This document shows, one piece after another, positions 24,901 to 38,100 of a stretch of DNA of 64,000 bases. This stretch comes from Symbiodinium natans. Taxonomy: Eukaryota > Sar > Dinophyceae > Suessiales > Symbiodiniaceae. The position numbers were made by a program, and so were the translations under genes. The notes beneath the pieces were generated by a model. It saw only the letters and a list, made by a program, of their open reading frames with translations. It was not told the DNA's origin and did not search any database. The stretch spans positions 237,017 through 301,016 of the forward strand of contig CAJNDS010002608.1 of the NCBI GenBank assembly GCA_905221605.1, written 5' to 3'. How positions within the stretch are numbered: position 1 is the first letter of the stretch; each line of letters begins with the position of its first letter.

Positions 24901-27900
24901 CCACTTTGGCCCCATCACGATATGCAGTGGACAGAGGATAGACCTTCTGCAGATTAATTCTACTTTGAGATCCACAGAAGATGCACTGCCTGATGTCATG
25001 ATTGCAAAGCCTTCTGAATCTACGCAGGGGTGCATGCGTGTGTGTAACCAAACCCGCTCACTTGTCCAACAGATGCAACTGCACTGCAAGAAGTGGCCGA
25101 GGCTGAGACAGGATGGCCAAACTCACTTTCACCGATGCCTGCTGCCGGCACATGGGACCAGATCCATGGCCAAGTGCCCCTAAAGGATCACAACTGCTGT
25201 CAATCTTCTGCCAACTGGTTCCATTGCGAGCTGCAACGCGCTCCTGCCAGGGGACAAGATCGAGCAGGGCCGCACCATGGCAGCTAACCCTACGATCCTC
25301 CAACGGGGCCCCGGAGGGCAGGAAGTCGGTCTGTGTGCTGCGGACATCCACAACGTCACACCCACACACGCTGTCAGCCTTGTCAGGCTCCCAACATCTC
25401 CAAACTGGCCACCTCTGCCATCACGGCGGATGTCCAGAAGGTCCAGCAGCCCAGCAGCACCAGGACGTCGAATCACAGGCACGGTCTCGAGTTGCCAGGC
25501 TTGCCATAAGTATATGCAGAGGACATCACGATGCTATGGTGAGCGAAGTTGACGGCCGTGATCAAGTCAACCATTGGACAAATCATGACCGAAGCTTCCA
25601 AACCTTCTGAATATTTTGCATGAGGACTGCACACATAATGCGGCCGGGCTACATGCATGCATTTGGGATGGCATTTAGGGGAGAGAAGCAGATGCTGTGG
25701 ACAAAAAACAACGGATCTTGTTTGCAGTCAGTGCGAAGACATCTGCCTCGAAGGCGTACTCTGCATTGACAAATTCCCTTTGCCAGCTGCGAAAGGAAGG
25801 CTGGATCCATGGCCGAGCGTCCCTGAAGCATCACGAGACAGGCTTGGGTCAACCAGCTCAATGACGACCTGCAAGAATGCAGGAAGAAGGTTGGCATCCG
25901 GTCGTGGACGTTGGATGCCGTGGGATGCTCTCCCCTGCTGGAAGCGCCGCAAGGTCACCAGACCTCTTTCTGGACTTCCGGCGGTGGAGCTATTGGTGGG
26001 TCTGCATGCAGAATCATGCAACCAATCCCTGGTTACCAAGGACAAGTCTGCTGGAGACTGTCGCAGCGAGCCGTCAACAGCTCCTGCACAGAAATCGAGC
26101 AGGGCCACACCATGGCAGTTTCGGCATGGCAACCCTACGATCCTCCGACGGGGCCCCGGAGGGCAGGAGGTCTGTGTGCTGCGGACATCCACAACGCCGC
26201 ACACGTTGTCAGCCTTGTCAGGCTCCCAACATCTCCAAACTGGCCACCTCTGCCATCACGGCGGATGTCGACTCCTGCTAGAAGCGCCGCAGGGTCTCCG
26301 GACTTCCGGCAGGTGGAGCTATTGGTGGGTCTGCATGCAGAATCATGCAAACAGTCCCTGGTTACAGAGGACAAGCCTTCTGGAGACTGCTGCAGCGAGC
26401 CATCAACAGCTCCTGCACAGAAATCTCAGAAAGGCCCCAGGACGTCGAATCACAGGCACGGTCTCGCGTTGCCAGGCTTCCCATAGGCACATGCAGAGGA
26501 CGTCACGATGCTATGGTCAGCGAAGTTGACAGCCGTGATCAAGTCAAACATCCACAACCTTCTGAATATCTTCCATGAGGACTTGACTCCGCACATGATG
26601 CCGCCTGGAAATCTACATGCATGTATTCGGGATGGCATTTAAGAGGGAAGCACATGCTGTCGAAAATGAAGCAGCAACAGATCTTGTTTACAGTCAGTGC
26701 GTAGCCATCCGCCTCCAGCTGCAACTGGCTGGGAGCATGGACGGGCTTGTGCCAACCAGTTCCATGGCGACCTGCGAGAATGCAGCTGGAAGAGGGCTCC
26801 ACAATCGCGGCATCTTGCACAGCCACCATAGTCGCGGCCTTCGTAGGGCCGCACCATGGCAGCTTCGGCAGGGCAACCCTACGATCCTCCGACGGGGCCC
26901 CGGAGGGCAGGAGGTCTGTGTGCTACGGACATCCACAACGCCACACGCACGTTGTCAGCCTTGTCAGGCTCCCGACATCGCCAAACTGGCGACCTCTGCA
27001 TCACAGCATCACAGCGGATGTCCAGAAGGTCCAGCAGCCCAGCAGCACCAGGACGTCGAATCGAGGCACGGTCTCGAGTTGCCAGGTCAGCGAAGTTGAC
27101 AGCCATGATCAAGTCAAACATTGGGCAAATGATGACTGAAGTTTCTATCTTCCATGAAGACTCCACATGCAGGTATTCGGGATGGCATGTAGGAGGGAAG
27201 CAGATGCTGTGAAACAAGAAGCAACAGATCTTGTTTACAGTCAGTGTGAAAACATCCGCCTCAACGGAAAACCTGCTGGGAACAGATCCATGGCCGAGAG
27301 TCCCAGAAGGATCACGACCGTGGCAAGCTGGCGCCAACCAGTTCCATGGCGACCTGCACGAATGCAGCTGGAAGAGGGTTCCAAAATCGTGGCAGCCACC
27401 AGAGCCATGGTCTTTGGATGCCAGACCCGTTTCCGGATTTCCGGCAGGTGGAGCTACTGGTGGGTCTGCATGCAGAATCATGCAGACAACCCTGGTTGCC
27501 AGGGACAAGTCTGCTGGAGACTGCTGCAGCGAGCCATCAACAGCTCCTGCACAGAAATCCAGCAGGGCCGCACCATGGCAGCTTCGGCAGGGCAACCCCA
27601 CGATCCTCCAACGGGGCCCCGGAGGGCAGGAGGTCTTTGTGCGGCGGACATCAACAACACCACACACGCGTTGTCAGCCTGGTCAGGCTCCAAGCATCTC
27701 CCGACTTCTGCATCACAGCATCACAGCGGATGTCCAGAAGGTCCAGCAGCCCAGCAGCACCAGGACGTCGAATCGAGGCACGGTCTCGAGCTGCCAGGCT
27801 TCCCATAGGTACATGCAGAGGACATCACGATGCTATGGTCAGCGAAGTTGACAGCCGTGATCAAAACAAACATTGGGCAAATCATGACCGAAGTAGCCAT

Positions 27901-30900
27901 CTTCCATGAGGACTTCACACATGACACTGCCTGGATATCTACATGCATGTATTTGGGATGGCATTTAGGAGGGAAGCAGATGCTGTGGAAAACGAAACAA
28001 CAGATCTTGTTTCCAGTCAGTGCGAAGACATCCGGCCCGAAGGCAAAACTCCCCTTGCCTGCTGCAAACGGCTGGATCCATGGCCGAGCGTCCCAAAAGG
28101 ATCACGACCGTGGACAGGCTTGTGCCAACCAGTTCCATGGCGACCTGTCAGAATGCAGCTGGAAGAGGGTTCCAAAATCGTGGCAGCCGCCAGAGTCATG
28201 GTCTTTGGATGCCAGACCCGTTTCCGGATTTCCGGCAGGTGGAGCTACTGGTGGGTCCGCACGCAGAATCATGCAAACAATCCCTGGTTGCCAGGGACAA
28301 GTCTGCTGGAGACGCAGCGAGCCATCAACAGCTCCTGCACAGAAATCTAGCAGGGCCGCACCATGGCAGCTTCGGCAGGGCAACCCTACGATCCTCCAAC
28401 GGGCCCCGGAGGGCAGGAGGTCTTTGTGCTGCGGACATCAACAACGCCACACACACGTTGTCAGCCTGGTCAGGCTCCCAGCAACTCCCGACCTCTGCAT
28501 CACAGCATCACAGCGGATGTCCAGAAGGTCCAGCAGCCCAGCAGCACCAGGACGTCGAATCGAGGCACGGTCTCGAGTTGCCAGGCTTCCCATAGGTACA
28601 TGCAGAGGACATCACGATGCTATGGTCAGCGAAGTTGACAGCCGTGATCAAAACAAACATTGGACAAATCATGACCGAAGTAGCCATCTTCCATGAGGAC
28701 TTCACACATGACACTGCCTGGATATCTACATGCATGTATTTGGGATGGCATTTAGGAGGGAAGCAGATGCTGTGGAAAACGAAACAACAGATCTTGTTTC
28801 CAGTCAGTGCGAAGACATCCGGCCCGAAGGCAAGACTCCTCTTGCCTGCTGCAAACGGCTGGATCCATGGCCGAGCGTCCCAAAAGGATCACGACCGTGG
28901 ACAGGCTTGTGCCAACCAGTTCCATGGTGACCTGTAAGAATGCAGCTGGAAGAGGGTTCCAAAACCATGACAGCCGCCAGAGTCATGGTCTTTGGATGCC
29001 AGACCCGTTTCCGGATTTCCGGCAGGTGGAGCTACTGGTGGGTCTGCATGCAGAATCATGCAGACAACCCTGGTTGCCAGGGACAAGTCTGCTGGAGACT
29101 GCTGCAGCGAGCCATCAACAGCTCCTGCACAGAAATCTAGCAGGGCCGCACCATGGCAGCTTCGGCAGGGCAACCCTACGATCCTCCAACGGGGCCCCGG
29201 AGGGCAGGAGGACTTTGTGCTGCGGACATCAACAACGCCACACACACGTTGTCAGCCTGGTCAGGCTCCCAGCAACTCCCGACCTCTGCATCACAGCATC
29301 ACAGCGGATGTCCGGAAGGTCCAGCAGCCCAGCAGCACCAGGACGTCGAATCGAGGCACGGTCTCGAGTTGCCAGGCTTCCCATAGGTACATGCAGAGGA
29401 CATCACGATGCTATGGTCAGCGAAGTTCACAGCCGTGATCAGAACAAACATTGGACAAATCATGACCGAAGTAGCCATCTTCCATGAGGACTCCACACAT
29501 GACGCGGCCAGGAAATCTACATGCATGTTTTTGGGATGGCATTTAGGAGGGAAGCAGATGCTGTGGAAAACGAAACAGCAGGTCGTGTTCACAGTCAGTG
29601 CGAAGACATCCGCCTCGAAGGCAAAACTCCCCTTGCCTGCTGCAAACGGCTGGATCCATGGCCGAGCGTCCCAGAAGGATCACGACCGTGGACAGGCTTG
29701 TGCCAACCAGTTCCATGGCGACCTGCACGAATGCAGCTGGAAGAGGGTTCCAAAATCGTGGCAGCCACCAGAGCCATGGTCTTTGGATGCCAGACCCGTT
29801 TCCGGATTTCCGGCAGGTGGAGCTACTGGTGGGTCCGCACGCAGAATCATGCAAACAATCCCTGGTTGCCAGGGACAAGTCTGCTGGAGACTGCTGCAGC
29901 GAGCCATCAACAGCTCCTGCACAGAAATCCAGCAGGGCCGCACCATGGCAGCTTCGGCAGGACAACCCTACGATCCTCCAACGGGCCCCGGAGGGCAGGA
30001 GGTCTTTGTGCTGCGGACATCAACAACGCCACACACACGTTGTCAGCCTGGTCAGGCTCCCAGCAACTCCCGACCTCTGCATCACAGCATCACAGCGGAT
30101 GTCCAGAAGGTCCAGCAGCCCAGCAGCACCAGGACGTCGAATCGAGGCACGGTCTCGAGTTGCCAGGCTTCCCATAGGTACATGCAGAGGACATCACGAT
30201 GCTATGGTCAGCGAAGTTGACAGCCGTGATCAAAACAAACATTGGGCAAATCATGACCGAAGTAGCCATCTTCCATGAGGACTCCACACATGACGAGGCC
30301 TGGAAATCTACGTGCATGGTTTTTGGGATGGCGTTTAGGAGGGAAGCAAAACGAAACAACAGGTCGTGTTCACAGTCAGGCATACTGTTCACAGTCAGGC
30401 ATACTGTGCACTGCCAAGCCCTTAGATTGCCTAATCGCGGCATCCTGCGCAGCCACCATAGTCGTGGCCTTTGGATGCCTTTGGGATGCTCTCCCCTGCT
30501 AGAATCTCGGCAGGGTCACCAGACCCCTGCATGCAGATCATGCAGACAATGCCAGGGACAAGCCTTCTGGAGACTGCTGCAGCGAGCCATCAACAGACAT
30601 CTAGCAGGGACGCACCATGGCGATGCTCCGACACGGCCCCGCAGGCGGTGTGCGCTGCGGACATCAACAACGCCGCAGACACGTTGTCAGCCTTGTCAGG
30701 CTTCCAACATCGCCAACTGGCCACCTCTGCCATCACGGCGGATGTCCAGAATGTCCGCAGCCCAGCAGCACCAGGATGTCGAATCACACGCACTGTTTCC
30801 AGTTCCCAGGCTTCATAGGTTCCTCCAGAGAGCCAAACTGTTCGCAGAGATCATGTCAAGCATTGGACCGATGAGTTAACTGAATTTCGACGATCCTCCC
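24901..30900 (+). repeat. Tandem array 4, units of about 0.72-0.85 kb (seven clear copies plus degraded ends)
   Basis: The block 'cctacgatcctccaacgggg' plus the motif recurs with CCCC at 25309, 26154, 26898, 27617, 28404, 29195 and 29986 (periods 845, 744, 719, 787, 791, 791). The right-hand units are the most alike; the left-hand ones carry deletions and partial duplications, for example the 'gaagcgccgca' to 'aatcatgcaa' block appearing at both 25945 and 26285. A further degraded copy has a broken motif near 30635 (acacggccccgcaggcgg). Long forward open frames (up to 290 codons) run through several units, but three frames are open at once over much of the array and none matches a domain, so they probably reflect composition. 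Confidence 0.96.
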
Positions 30901-31530
30901 ATGATGCTTCACCACACATGGCTTGATTTCCTGACTGCAGAAGCCGTCTGAATCTACAGGGCGGTTGCATTGAACCAGATGCACATGTCCCCGTGCAAAC
31001 TTTCATCCAACAGAAGCTGCTGTACTGCTACTGCTGCTGAGGCTGCAACACGCGGTATGGCGCAGTGCATCCAAAAAAACCCAACCAAGCCTGTTCGGGC
31101 TTCTGCCAACCAGTTGCTTGGTGACCTGCATGAATGCAGTGTCTGTGCAGGCGACGCTGGCCCTTGCCTGCTAGAAGCGCCGCAGGTTCGGCAGACCTCG
31201 TTCCATTCGTCTGGCAGGCGGAGTCGTGAGTGGATCAGCAGGCAGACAAGCCCTGGGTGCCAGGGGGTAGAGCACGCCTGCAGCAAGCCGTCAGTGAGCC
31301 AGCAGAGGCGCTTCTGTATGACCAGCGTGGCAGTTTTGACCCTACGAGCCTCCGAGGGCAGAGGGCACAAGGTCTCTGTGCTTCTTGGGTGGTGGTAAAC
31401 AGACGAACACCACATTATCAGACTCAGGCCTCCAAACCAGTAGCCATCGTAAAGCTGCACACTGGTCCGCGGATAGTCTATATAGCTGAACATATCATGG
31501 CAGATGGAAGGAAGCCTCCATGGGCTGGAT
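30901..31530 (+). repeat. Degraded array 4 units
   Basis: Scattered array 4 landmarks survive: 'gaagccgtctgaatctaca' near 30943, 'gcttctgccaaccagttgcttggtgacctgca' near 31100, 'gaagcgccgcaggttcggcagacctcg' near 31170 and a broken motif block 'cctacgagcctccgagggcagagggc' near 31340. No gene recognised. Confidence 0.7.
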
Positions 31531-32080
31531 AGCAAAACATGCAAAAAGTCTGAAGAATAGCAAGAGTATAGAGAGTTTATGGGATGACATTTACGTTCCA
31601 TGAAAGTTTCGGTGGCCTACCCACGACAGAATCCTGGCCTAGGCTTCCAAGGGAACTCAGTTGCTAGCGGGTTTGGGAGATTTGGGGCTTCTGGGGCTTT
31701 GGAAAGGGTTTTGGGGGGATTCGGATCACCTGGCATGGAAAGAAGATGAAACTGCAAGTGTGCCTTCCGATAGGGCCCTAAGTCAAAAGAGATAACTATC
31801 TACAGTGTGCTGGTCCTTGTTCAAAGCTCCTCGCGAGTGTTCTTTCGGAAAGCAAGCCGGTGTGAAGCAAGCTTCAGCTCCGAATTCACAGCCCAGATGC
31901 ACTCCATATCAGCAATGGCTGAGGCAAAGGCACTTCGGCTTGCGTGCCCCGCTCGTTATTCACGTGGTATGCAATCTCGAAAGAATCGTAGATACCCTTT
32001 CAGGCAGCGCACAGGAGCTTGAAAGGTTTACAAACACTGGTTCCCATATAATGGCGGATGTGTGAAGGAGTGTTCATGGC
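31531..32080. other. Spacer between arrays 4 and 5
   Basis: No repeat copy or gene recognised. There is a G- and T-rich stretch at about 31670-31740. Confidence 0.5.
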
Positions 32081-35000
32081 AACAGCTCCAACACCGTCCA
32101 TACCCTCTCAGTAACCAAACCAAGCTGTGTTGTCCTCTGAGTCACGAGCCCCACCCTCCAGCAAAGCGCCGGAAGACGTGTTCCGAGGCTGAGACGCTAG
32201 TTCGGCCGCGGCAAATCGCCAAGTTCACCCGTCGCAAGTAACAGCCCAGGTGCCCCTCCTCCAACGGCGCCCCGGAGGGGAGGAGTTCTCCCGCACAAGC
32301 ATTTAGCAACAAGCCCCTCCTCCGAACAGTCTTACCAAGCCAAAATGGTTTTGTCCTCATGCCCAACCCCGTGAGTCATGAGCCTAGGCCTCCAGCAATG
32401 CCCCAGAGGGCAGGCCTTCCAAGTGTTCCCGGTGTTCCCTGTCGGTAAACCCTATGTCATCCCCCGTCATCGGGCCTCCAGACGAGATCCTCCGCGGTGG
32501 TGACGTGCATCCACCTGCTCGTCCGATCCTGGAAGAGCTCCACAGTCTAAAGGGCAACGATACACCTCAGCAAGCAGATGTGCCGAGGTCCAGGAAGCTC
32601 CGAAGATGGGAGCAGGCTGATCAATTTCAGGCAGTTTGACCACACCCCACTACATGGGTATTGATTCGTACCGTATTCAGCGAGAGCTACTTGAAAGCTT
32701 CATTGCCTTCTACGAACCATGGATGCGTCTTGGTCTGTCAACCAGGGTTGCATTCTGGATTCCTTGTGTGTGCGTCTGTCTGTAATGCATGACAGCCTCA
32801 TCGCCGAGGTTCAGGCACTTCAGCTGCAGCAAATCGTCAAGTTAACCCGTCGTAAGTACCAGCCCCCTGTCCCATCCTGCGACGTGCTCCAACGGAGCCC
32901 CGGAGGGCAGGAGTTCTCCCGTAGGTCTTTGTGATCCTCTACCCACATGATCCAGGTCTGTCTGTACTAACTAAGTCTCTCCTCTATCCTCTGCTGATCG
33001 CAGAAGCCCATACTACCGTCAGCAAGGAATACTCATGGGATGTCATGGGGACGGTGCAGCAACAAGCCCTTCCTCCGTACAGTCTTACCAAGCCAAGATG
33101 GTTTTGTCCTCATGCCCAACCCCGTGAGTCATGAGCCTAGGCCTCCAGCAATGCCCCAGAGGGCAGGCCTTCCAAGTGTTCCCGGTGTTCCCTGTCGGTA
33201 AACCCTATGTCATCCCCCGTCATCGGGCCTCCAGACGAGATCCTCCGCGGTGGCGACGTGCATCCCATCTGCTCATCCGATCCTGGTAAAGCTCCACAGC
33301 CTAAAGGGCAACGATACACCTCAGCAAGCAGATGTGCCGAGGTCCAGGAAGCTCCGAAGATGGGAGCAGGCTGATCAGTTTCAGGCAGTTTGACCACACC
33401 CCACTACATGGGCATTGATTCGTACCGTATTCAGCGAGAGCTACTTGAAAGCTTCATTGCCTTCTACGAACCATGGATGCGTCTTGGTCTGTCAACCAGG
33501 GTTGCATTCTGGATTCCTTGTGTGTGCGTCTGTCTGTAATGCATGACAGCCTCATCGCCGAGGTTCAGGCACTTCAGCTGCAGCAAATCGTCAAGTTCAC
33601 CCGTCGTAAGCGCCAGCCCCCGTCCCATCCTGCGACGTGCCTGGTTTACACCAGTAACCTCCAACGGAGCCCCGGAGGGCAGGAGTTCTCCCGTACAAGG
33701 TCTTTGTATTCCTCTACCCACATGATTCCAGGTCTGTCTGTACTAACTAAGTCTCTCCTCTATCCTCTGCTGATCGCAGAAGCCCATACTACCGTCAGCA
33801 AGGAATGCTCATGGGATGTCATGGGGACGGTGCAGCAACAAGCCCTTCCTCCGTACAGTCTTACCAAGCCAAGATGGTTTTGTCCTCATGCCCAACCCCG
33901 TGAGTCATGAGCCTAGGCCTCCAGCAATGCCCCAGAGGGCAGGCCTTCCAAGTGTTCCCGGTGTTCCCTGTCGGTAAACCCTATGTCATCCCCCGTCATC
34001 GGGCCTCCAGACGAGATCCTCCGCGGTGGCGACGTGCATCCCATCTGCTCATCCGATCCTGGTAAAGCTCCACAGCCTAAAGGGCAACGATACACCTCAG
34101 CAAGCAGATGTGCCGAGGTCCAGGAAGCTCCGAAGATGGGAGCAGGCTGATCAATTTCAGGCAGTTTCACCACACTCCACTACATGGGCATTGATTCGTA
34201 CCGTATTCAGCGAGAGCTACTTGAAAGCTTCATTGCCTTCTACGAACCATGGATGCGTTTTGGTCTGTCAACCAGGGTTGCATTCTGGATTCCTTGTGTG
34301 TGCGTCTGTCTGTAATGCATGACAGCCTCATCGCCGAGGTTCAGGCACTTCAGCCGCAGCAAATCGTCAAGTTCACCCGTCGTAAGTACCAGCCCCCGTC
34401 CCATCCTGCGACGTGCCTGGTTTACACCAGTAACCTCCAACGGAGCCCCGGAGGGCAGGAGTTCTCCCGTAGGTCTTTGTGATCCTCTACCCACATGATT
34501 CCGGCCTGTCTGTACTAACTAAGTCTCTCCTCTATCCTCTGCTGATCGCAGAAGCCCATACTACCGTCAGCAAGGAATACTCATGGGATGTCATGGGGAC
34601 GGTGCAGCAACAAGCCCTTCCTCCGTACAGTCTTACCAAGCCAAGATGGTTTTGTCCTCATGCCCAACCCCGTGAGTCATGAGCCTAGGCCTCCAGCAAT
34701 GCCCCAGAGGGCAGGCCTTCCAAGTGTTCCCGGTGTTCCCTGTCGGTAAACCCTATGTCATCCCCCGTCATCGGGCCTCCAGACGAGATCCTCCGCGGTG
34801 GTGACGTGCATCCATCTGCTCATCCGATCCTGGTAGAGCTCCACAGCCTAAAGAGCAACGATACACCTCAGCAAGCAGATGTGCCGAGGTCCAGGAAGCT
34901 CCGAAGATGGGAGGAGGCTGATCAGTTCCAGGCAGTTTGACCACACCCCACTACATGGGTATTGATTCGTACCGTATTCAGCTAGGCAGCGACTGGAAAG

Positions 35001-38000
35001 CTTCATTGCCTTCTACGAACCATGGATGTGTCTTGGTCTGTCAACCAGGGTTGCATTCTTGATTCCTTGCACGTGAGTCTGTCTGTGAAGCATAACAGCC
35101 TCATCACCGAGTCGCGGGGAAGAGATCAGGGGTTCAAGCAGGTTCCATGGTTCGCGCAGTTTGACATGCACTCAGTGCCGACAGCAGTGGCTGAGGCGCA
35201 GGCACTTCGGCCGCAGCAACGTCCGCAGCAAGTCGCCAAGTTCACCCACTGTAGGTACCAGCCCCCGTGCCCCATCCTGCAACGTGCCTGGTTTATACCA
35301 GTAACCTCCAACGGAGCCCCGGAGGGCAGGAGTTCTCCCGCACAAGGTCTTCGTCTATCCTCTATCCTCTGCTGTTCGCAGAAGGCCATACTGACTTCAG
35401 CCAAGGAGTGTTCATGGAATGTCATGGGGATACTATGGCAATGGCGAATCTCATCAAGCCAAGATGGTTTCGTCCTTCTGCCCAACCCAACCCTGTGAGT
35501 CATGAGCCTAGGCCCAGGCCTCCAGTGATGCCCCAGAGAGCAGGCCTTCCAAGTGTTCCGGTCATCGGGCCTCCAGACGAGATCCTCCGCGGTGGCGGAG
35601 TGCATCCATCTGCTTATCCGATCCTGGAAAGCTCCACAGCATAAGGGCAACGACACACCTCAGCAAGCAGATGTGCCGAGGTCCGGGAAGCCACGAAGAT
35701 GGGAGCAGGCTGATCCGTTTCAGGCAGTTTGACCACACCGCACTACATTGGCATTGATTCGTACCGTGTTCAGGTAGGCAGCGATTTGAAAGCTTCTATT
35801 GCTTTCTATTTCTGCGAACAATGGATGCGTCTTGGTCTGTCAACCAGGTTTGCATTCTGGATTGCTTGCATGTGAGTCTGTCTGTGAAGCATAACAGCCT
35901 CATCACCGAATCGCGGGCAAGAGATCAGGGGTTCAAGCAGGTTCCATGGTTCGTGCAGGTTGACATGCACTCAGTGCCGACAGCAGTGGCTGAGGCGCAG
36001 GCACTTCGGCCGCAGCAACGTCCGCAGCAAGTCGCCAAGTTCACCCGCTGTAGGTACCAGCCCCCGTGCCCCATCCTGCAACGTGCCTGGTTTATACCAG
36101 TAACCTCCAACGGAGCCCCGGAGGGCAGAACTCCCGGACAAGGTCTTTTGCGGTCCTTATCTACCCCACATGACTTTAGGTCTGTCTGTTCCATCTGAGT
36201 CTATCTAAGTCTAACCTCTACCCTCTGCTGATCTGATCGCAGAAGCCCATGCTGACCTCAGCCAAGTCTCTTACCAAGCCAATATGGTTTTGTCCTCATG
36301 CCCAACCCCGTGAGTCATGAGCCTAGGCCTCCAGCAATGCCCCCGAGGGCAGGCCTTCCAAGTGTTCCCGGTGTTCCCTGTCGGTAACCCTATGTCATCC
36401 CCCGTCATCGGGCCTCCAGACGAGATCCTCCGCGCTGGCGACATGCATCCATCTGCTCATCCGATCCTGGTAAAGCTCCACAGCCTAAAGGGCAACGATA
36501 CACCTCAGCAAGCAGATGTGCCGAGGTCCAGGAAGCTCCGAAGATGGGAGGAGGCTGATCAATTTCAGGCAGTTTGACCACTACATGGGTATTGATTCGT
36601 ACCGTATTCAGTTAGGCAGCGACTGGAAAGCTTCATCTACGAACCATGGATGTGTCTTGGTCTGTCAACCAGGGTTGCATTCTTGATTCCTTGCACGTGA
36701 GTCTGTCTGTGAAGCATAACAGCCTCATCACCGAATCGCGGGCAAGAGATCAGGGGTGCAAGCAGGTTCCATGGTTCGCGCAGGTTGACATGCACTCAGT
36801 GCCGACAGCAGTGGCTGAGGCGCAGGCACTTCGGCCGCAGCAACGTCCGCAGCAAGTCGCCAAGTTCACCCACTGTAGGTACCAGCCCCCGTGCCCCATC
36901 CTGCAACGTGCCTGGCTTATACCAGTAACCTCCAACGGAGCCCCGGAGGGCAGGAGTTCTCCCGTACAAGGTCTTTGTCTATCCTCTATCCTCTGCTGTT
37001 CGCAGAAGGCCATACTGACTTCAGCCAAGGAGTGTTCATGGAATGTCATGGGGATACTATGGCAATGGCGAATCTCATCAAGCCAAGATGGTTTCGTCCT
37101 TCTGCCCAACCCAACCCTGTGAGTCATGAGCCTAGGCCCAGGCCTCCAGTGATGCCCCAGAGAGCAGGCCTTCCAAGTGTTCCGGTCATCGGGCCTCCAG
37201 ACGAGATCCTCCGCGGTGGCGGAGTGCATCCATCTGCTTATCCGATCCTGGAAAGCTCCACAGCATAAGGGCAACGACACACCTCAGCAAGCAGATGTGC
37301 CGAGGTCCGGGAAGCCACGAAGATGGGAGCAGGCTGATCCGTTTCAGGCAGTTTGACCACACCGCACTACATTGGCATTGATTCGTACCGTGTTCAGGTA
37401 GGCAGCGATTTGAAAGCTTCTATTGCTTTCTATTTCTGCGAACAATGGATGCGTCTTGGTCTGTCAACCAGGTTTGCATTCTGGATTGCTTGCATGTGAG
37501 TCTGTCTGTGAAGCATAACAGCCTCATCACCGAGTCGCGGGGAAGAGATCAGGGGTTCAAGCAGGTTCCATGGTTCGCGCAGGTTGACATGCACTCAGTG
37601 CCGACAGCAGTGGCTGAGGCGCAGGCACTTCGGCCGCAGCAACGTCCGCAGCAAGTCGCCAAGTTCACCCGCTGTAGGTACCAGCCCCCGTGCCCCATCC
37701 TGCAACGTGCCTGGTTTATACCAGTAACCTCCAACGGAGCCCCGGAGGGCAGGAGTTCTCACGCACAAGTTCTTCTCTACCCCACATGACTCTAGGTCTG
37801 TCTGTTCTATCTGAGTCTATCTGAGTCCAACCTCTACCCTCTGCTGTTCGCAGAAGCCCCGACTGACTTCAGCCAAGGGCCATAAGGAGTGCTCATGAAA
37901 TGTCACGGGGACAGAAAAGCAACGAGCAAGTGTTCCAGGTGTTCCCTGTCGGTAATCCCCTGTCTTCGGGCCTCCAGGCGAGATCCTCTGCGGCGGGGTC

Positions 38001-38100
38001 CGGCCAGTCTGTTCAGCCATTCCTGGAAGATGAGCTCCACAGCTGCAGTCTCGCCGGATCAGCTTTCCAGGTATGCTGACCACGCCACGAAGTCACGCCG
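32081..38100 (+). repeat. Tandem array 5, 0.8 kb monomers with a 1624-bp dimeric higher-order unit
   Basis: The block 'aacggagccccggagggcag' has CCCC at 32270 (variant), 32898, 33670, 34446, 35317, 36116, 36941 and 37740. Spacings are 628, 772, 776, 871, 799, 825 and 799. In the right half the pattern repeats every two monomers: 35317 to 36941 and 36116 to 37740 are both 1624 bp, and 'gaaccatggatgtgtcttgg' (35019, 36643) alternates with 'gaacaatggatgcgtcttgg' (35817, 37441). Each monomer also has a second motif version, 'ccagcaatgccccagagggcagg' or similar, at 32401, 33154, 33930, 34702, 35531, 36340 and 37154. No gene supported. Confidence 0.97.

Noticed and set aside
27890-30275. Possible spliced-leader relic in array 4 ('gaagtagccatcttccatgagg')
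   Set aside because: It shares only GTAGCCAT and TT with the dinoflagellate leader as I remember it, the GGCTCAAG end is missing, and there is no donor site.
1-38100. Recurrent open frames of 60-290 codons on both strands of the tandem arrays, some nearly identical from unit to unit
   Set aside because: They recur because the DNA recurs. Several frames are open at once, indels between units shift or break them, and none shows a known domain. Repeated protein genes would be expected to keep one frame.
1-38100. Possible CRISPR array
   Set aside because: Repeats of 0.8-1.7 kb in direct tandem have no spacer-repeat structure; no short repeats with unique spacers and no cas genes are present.
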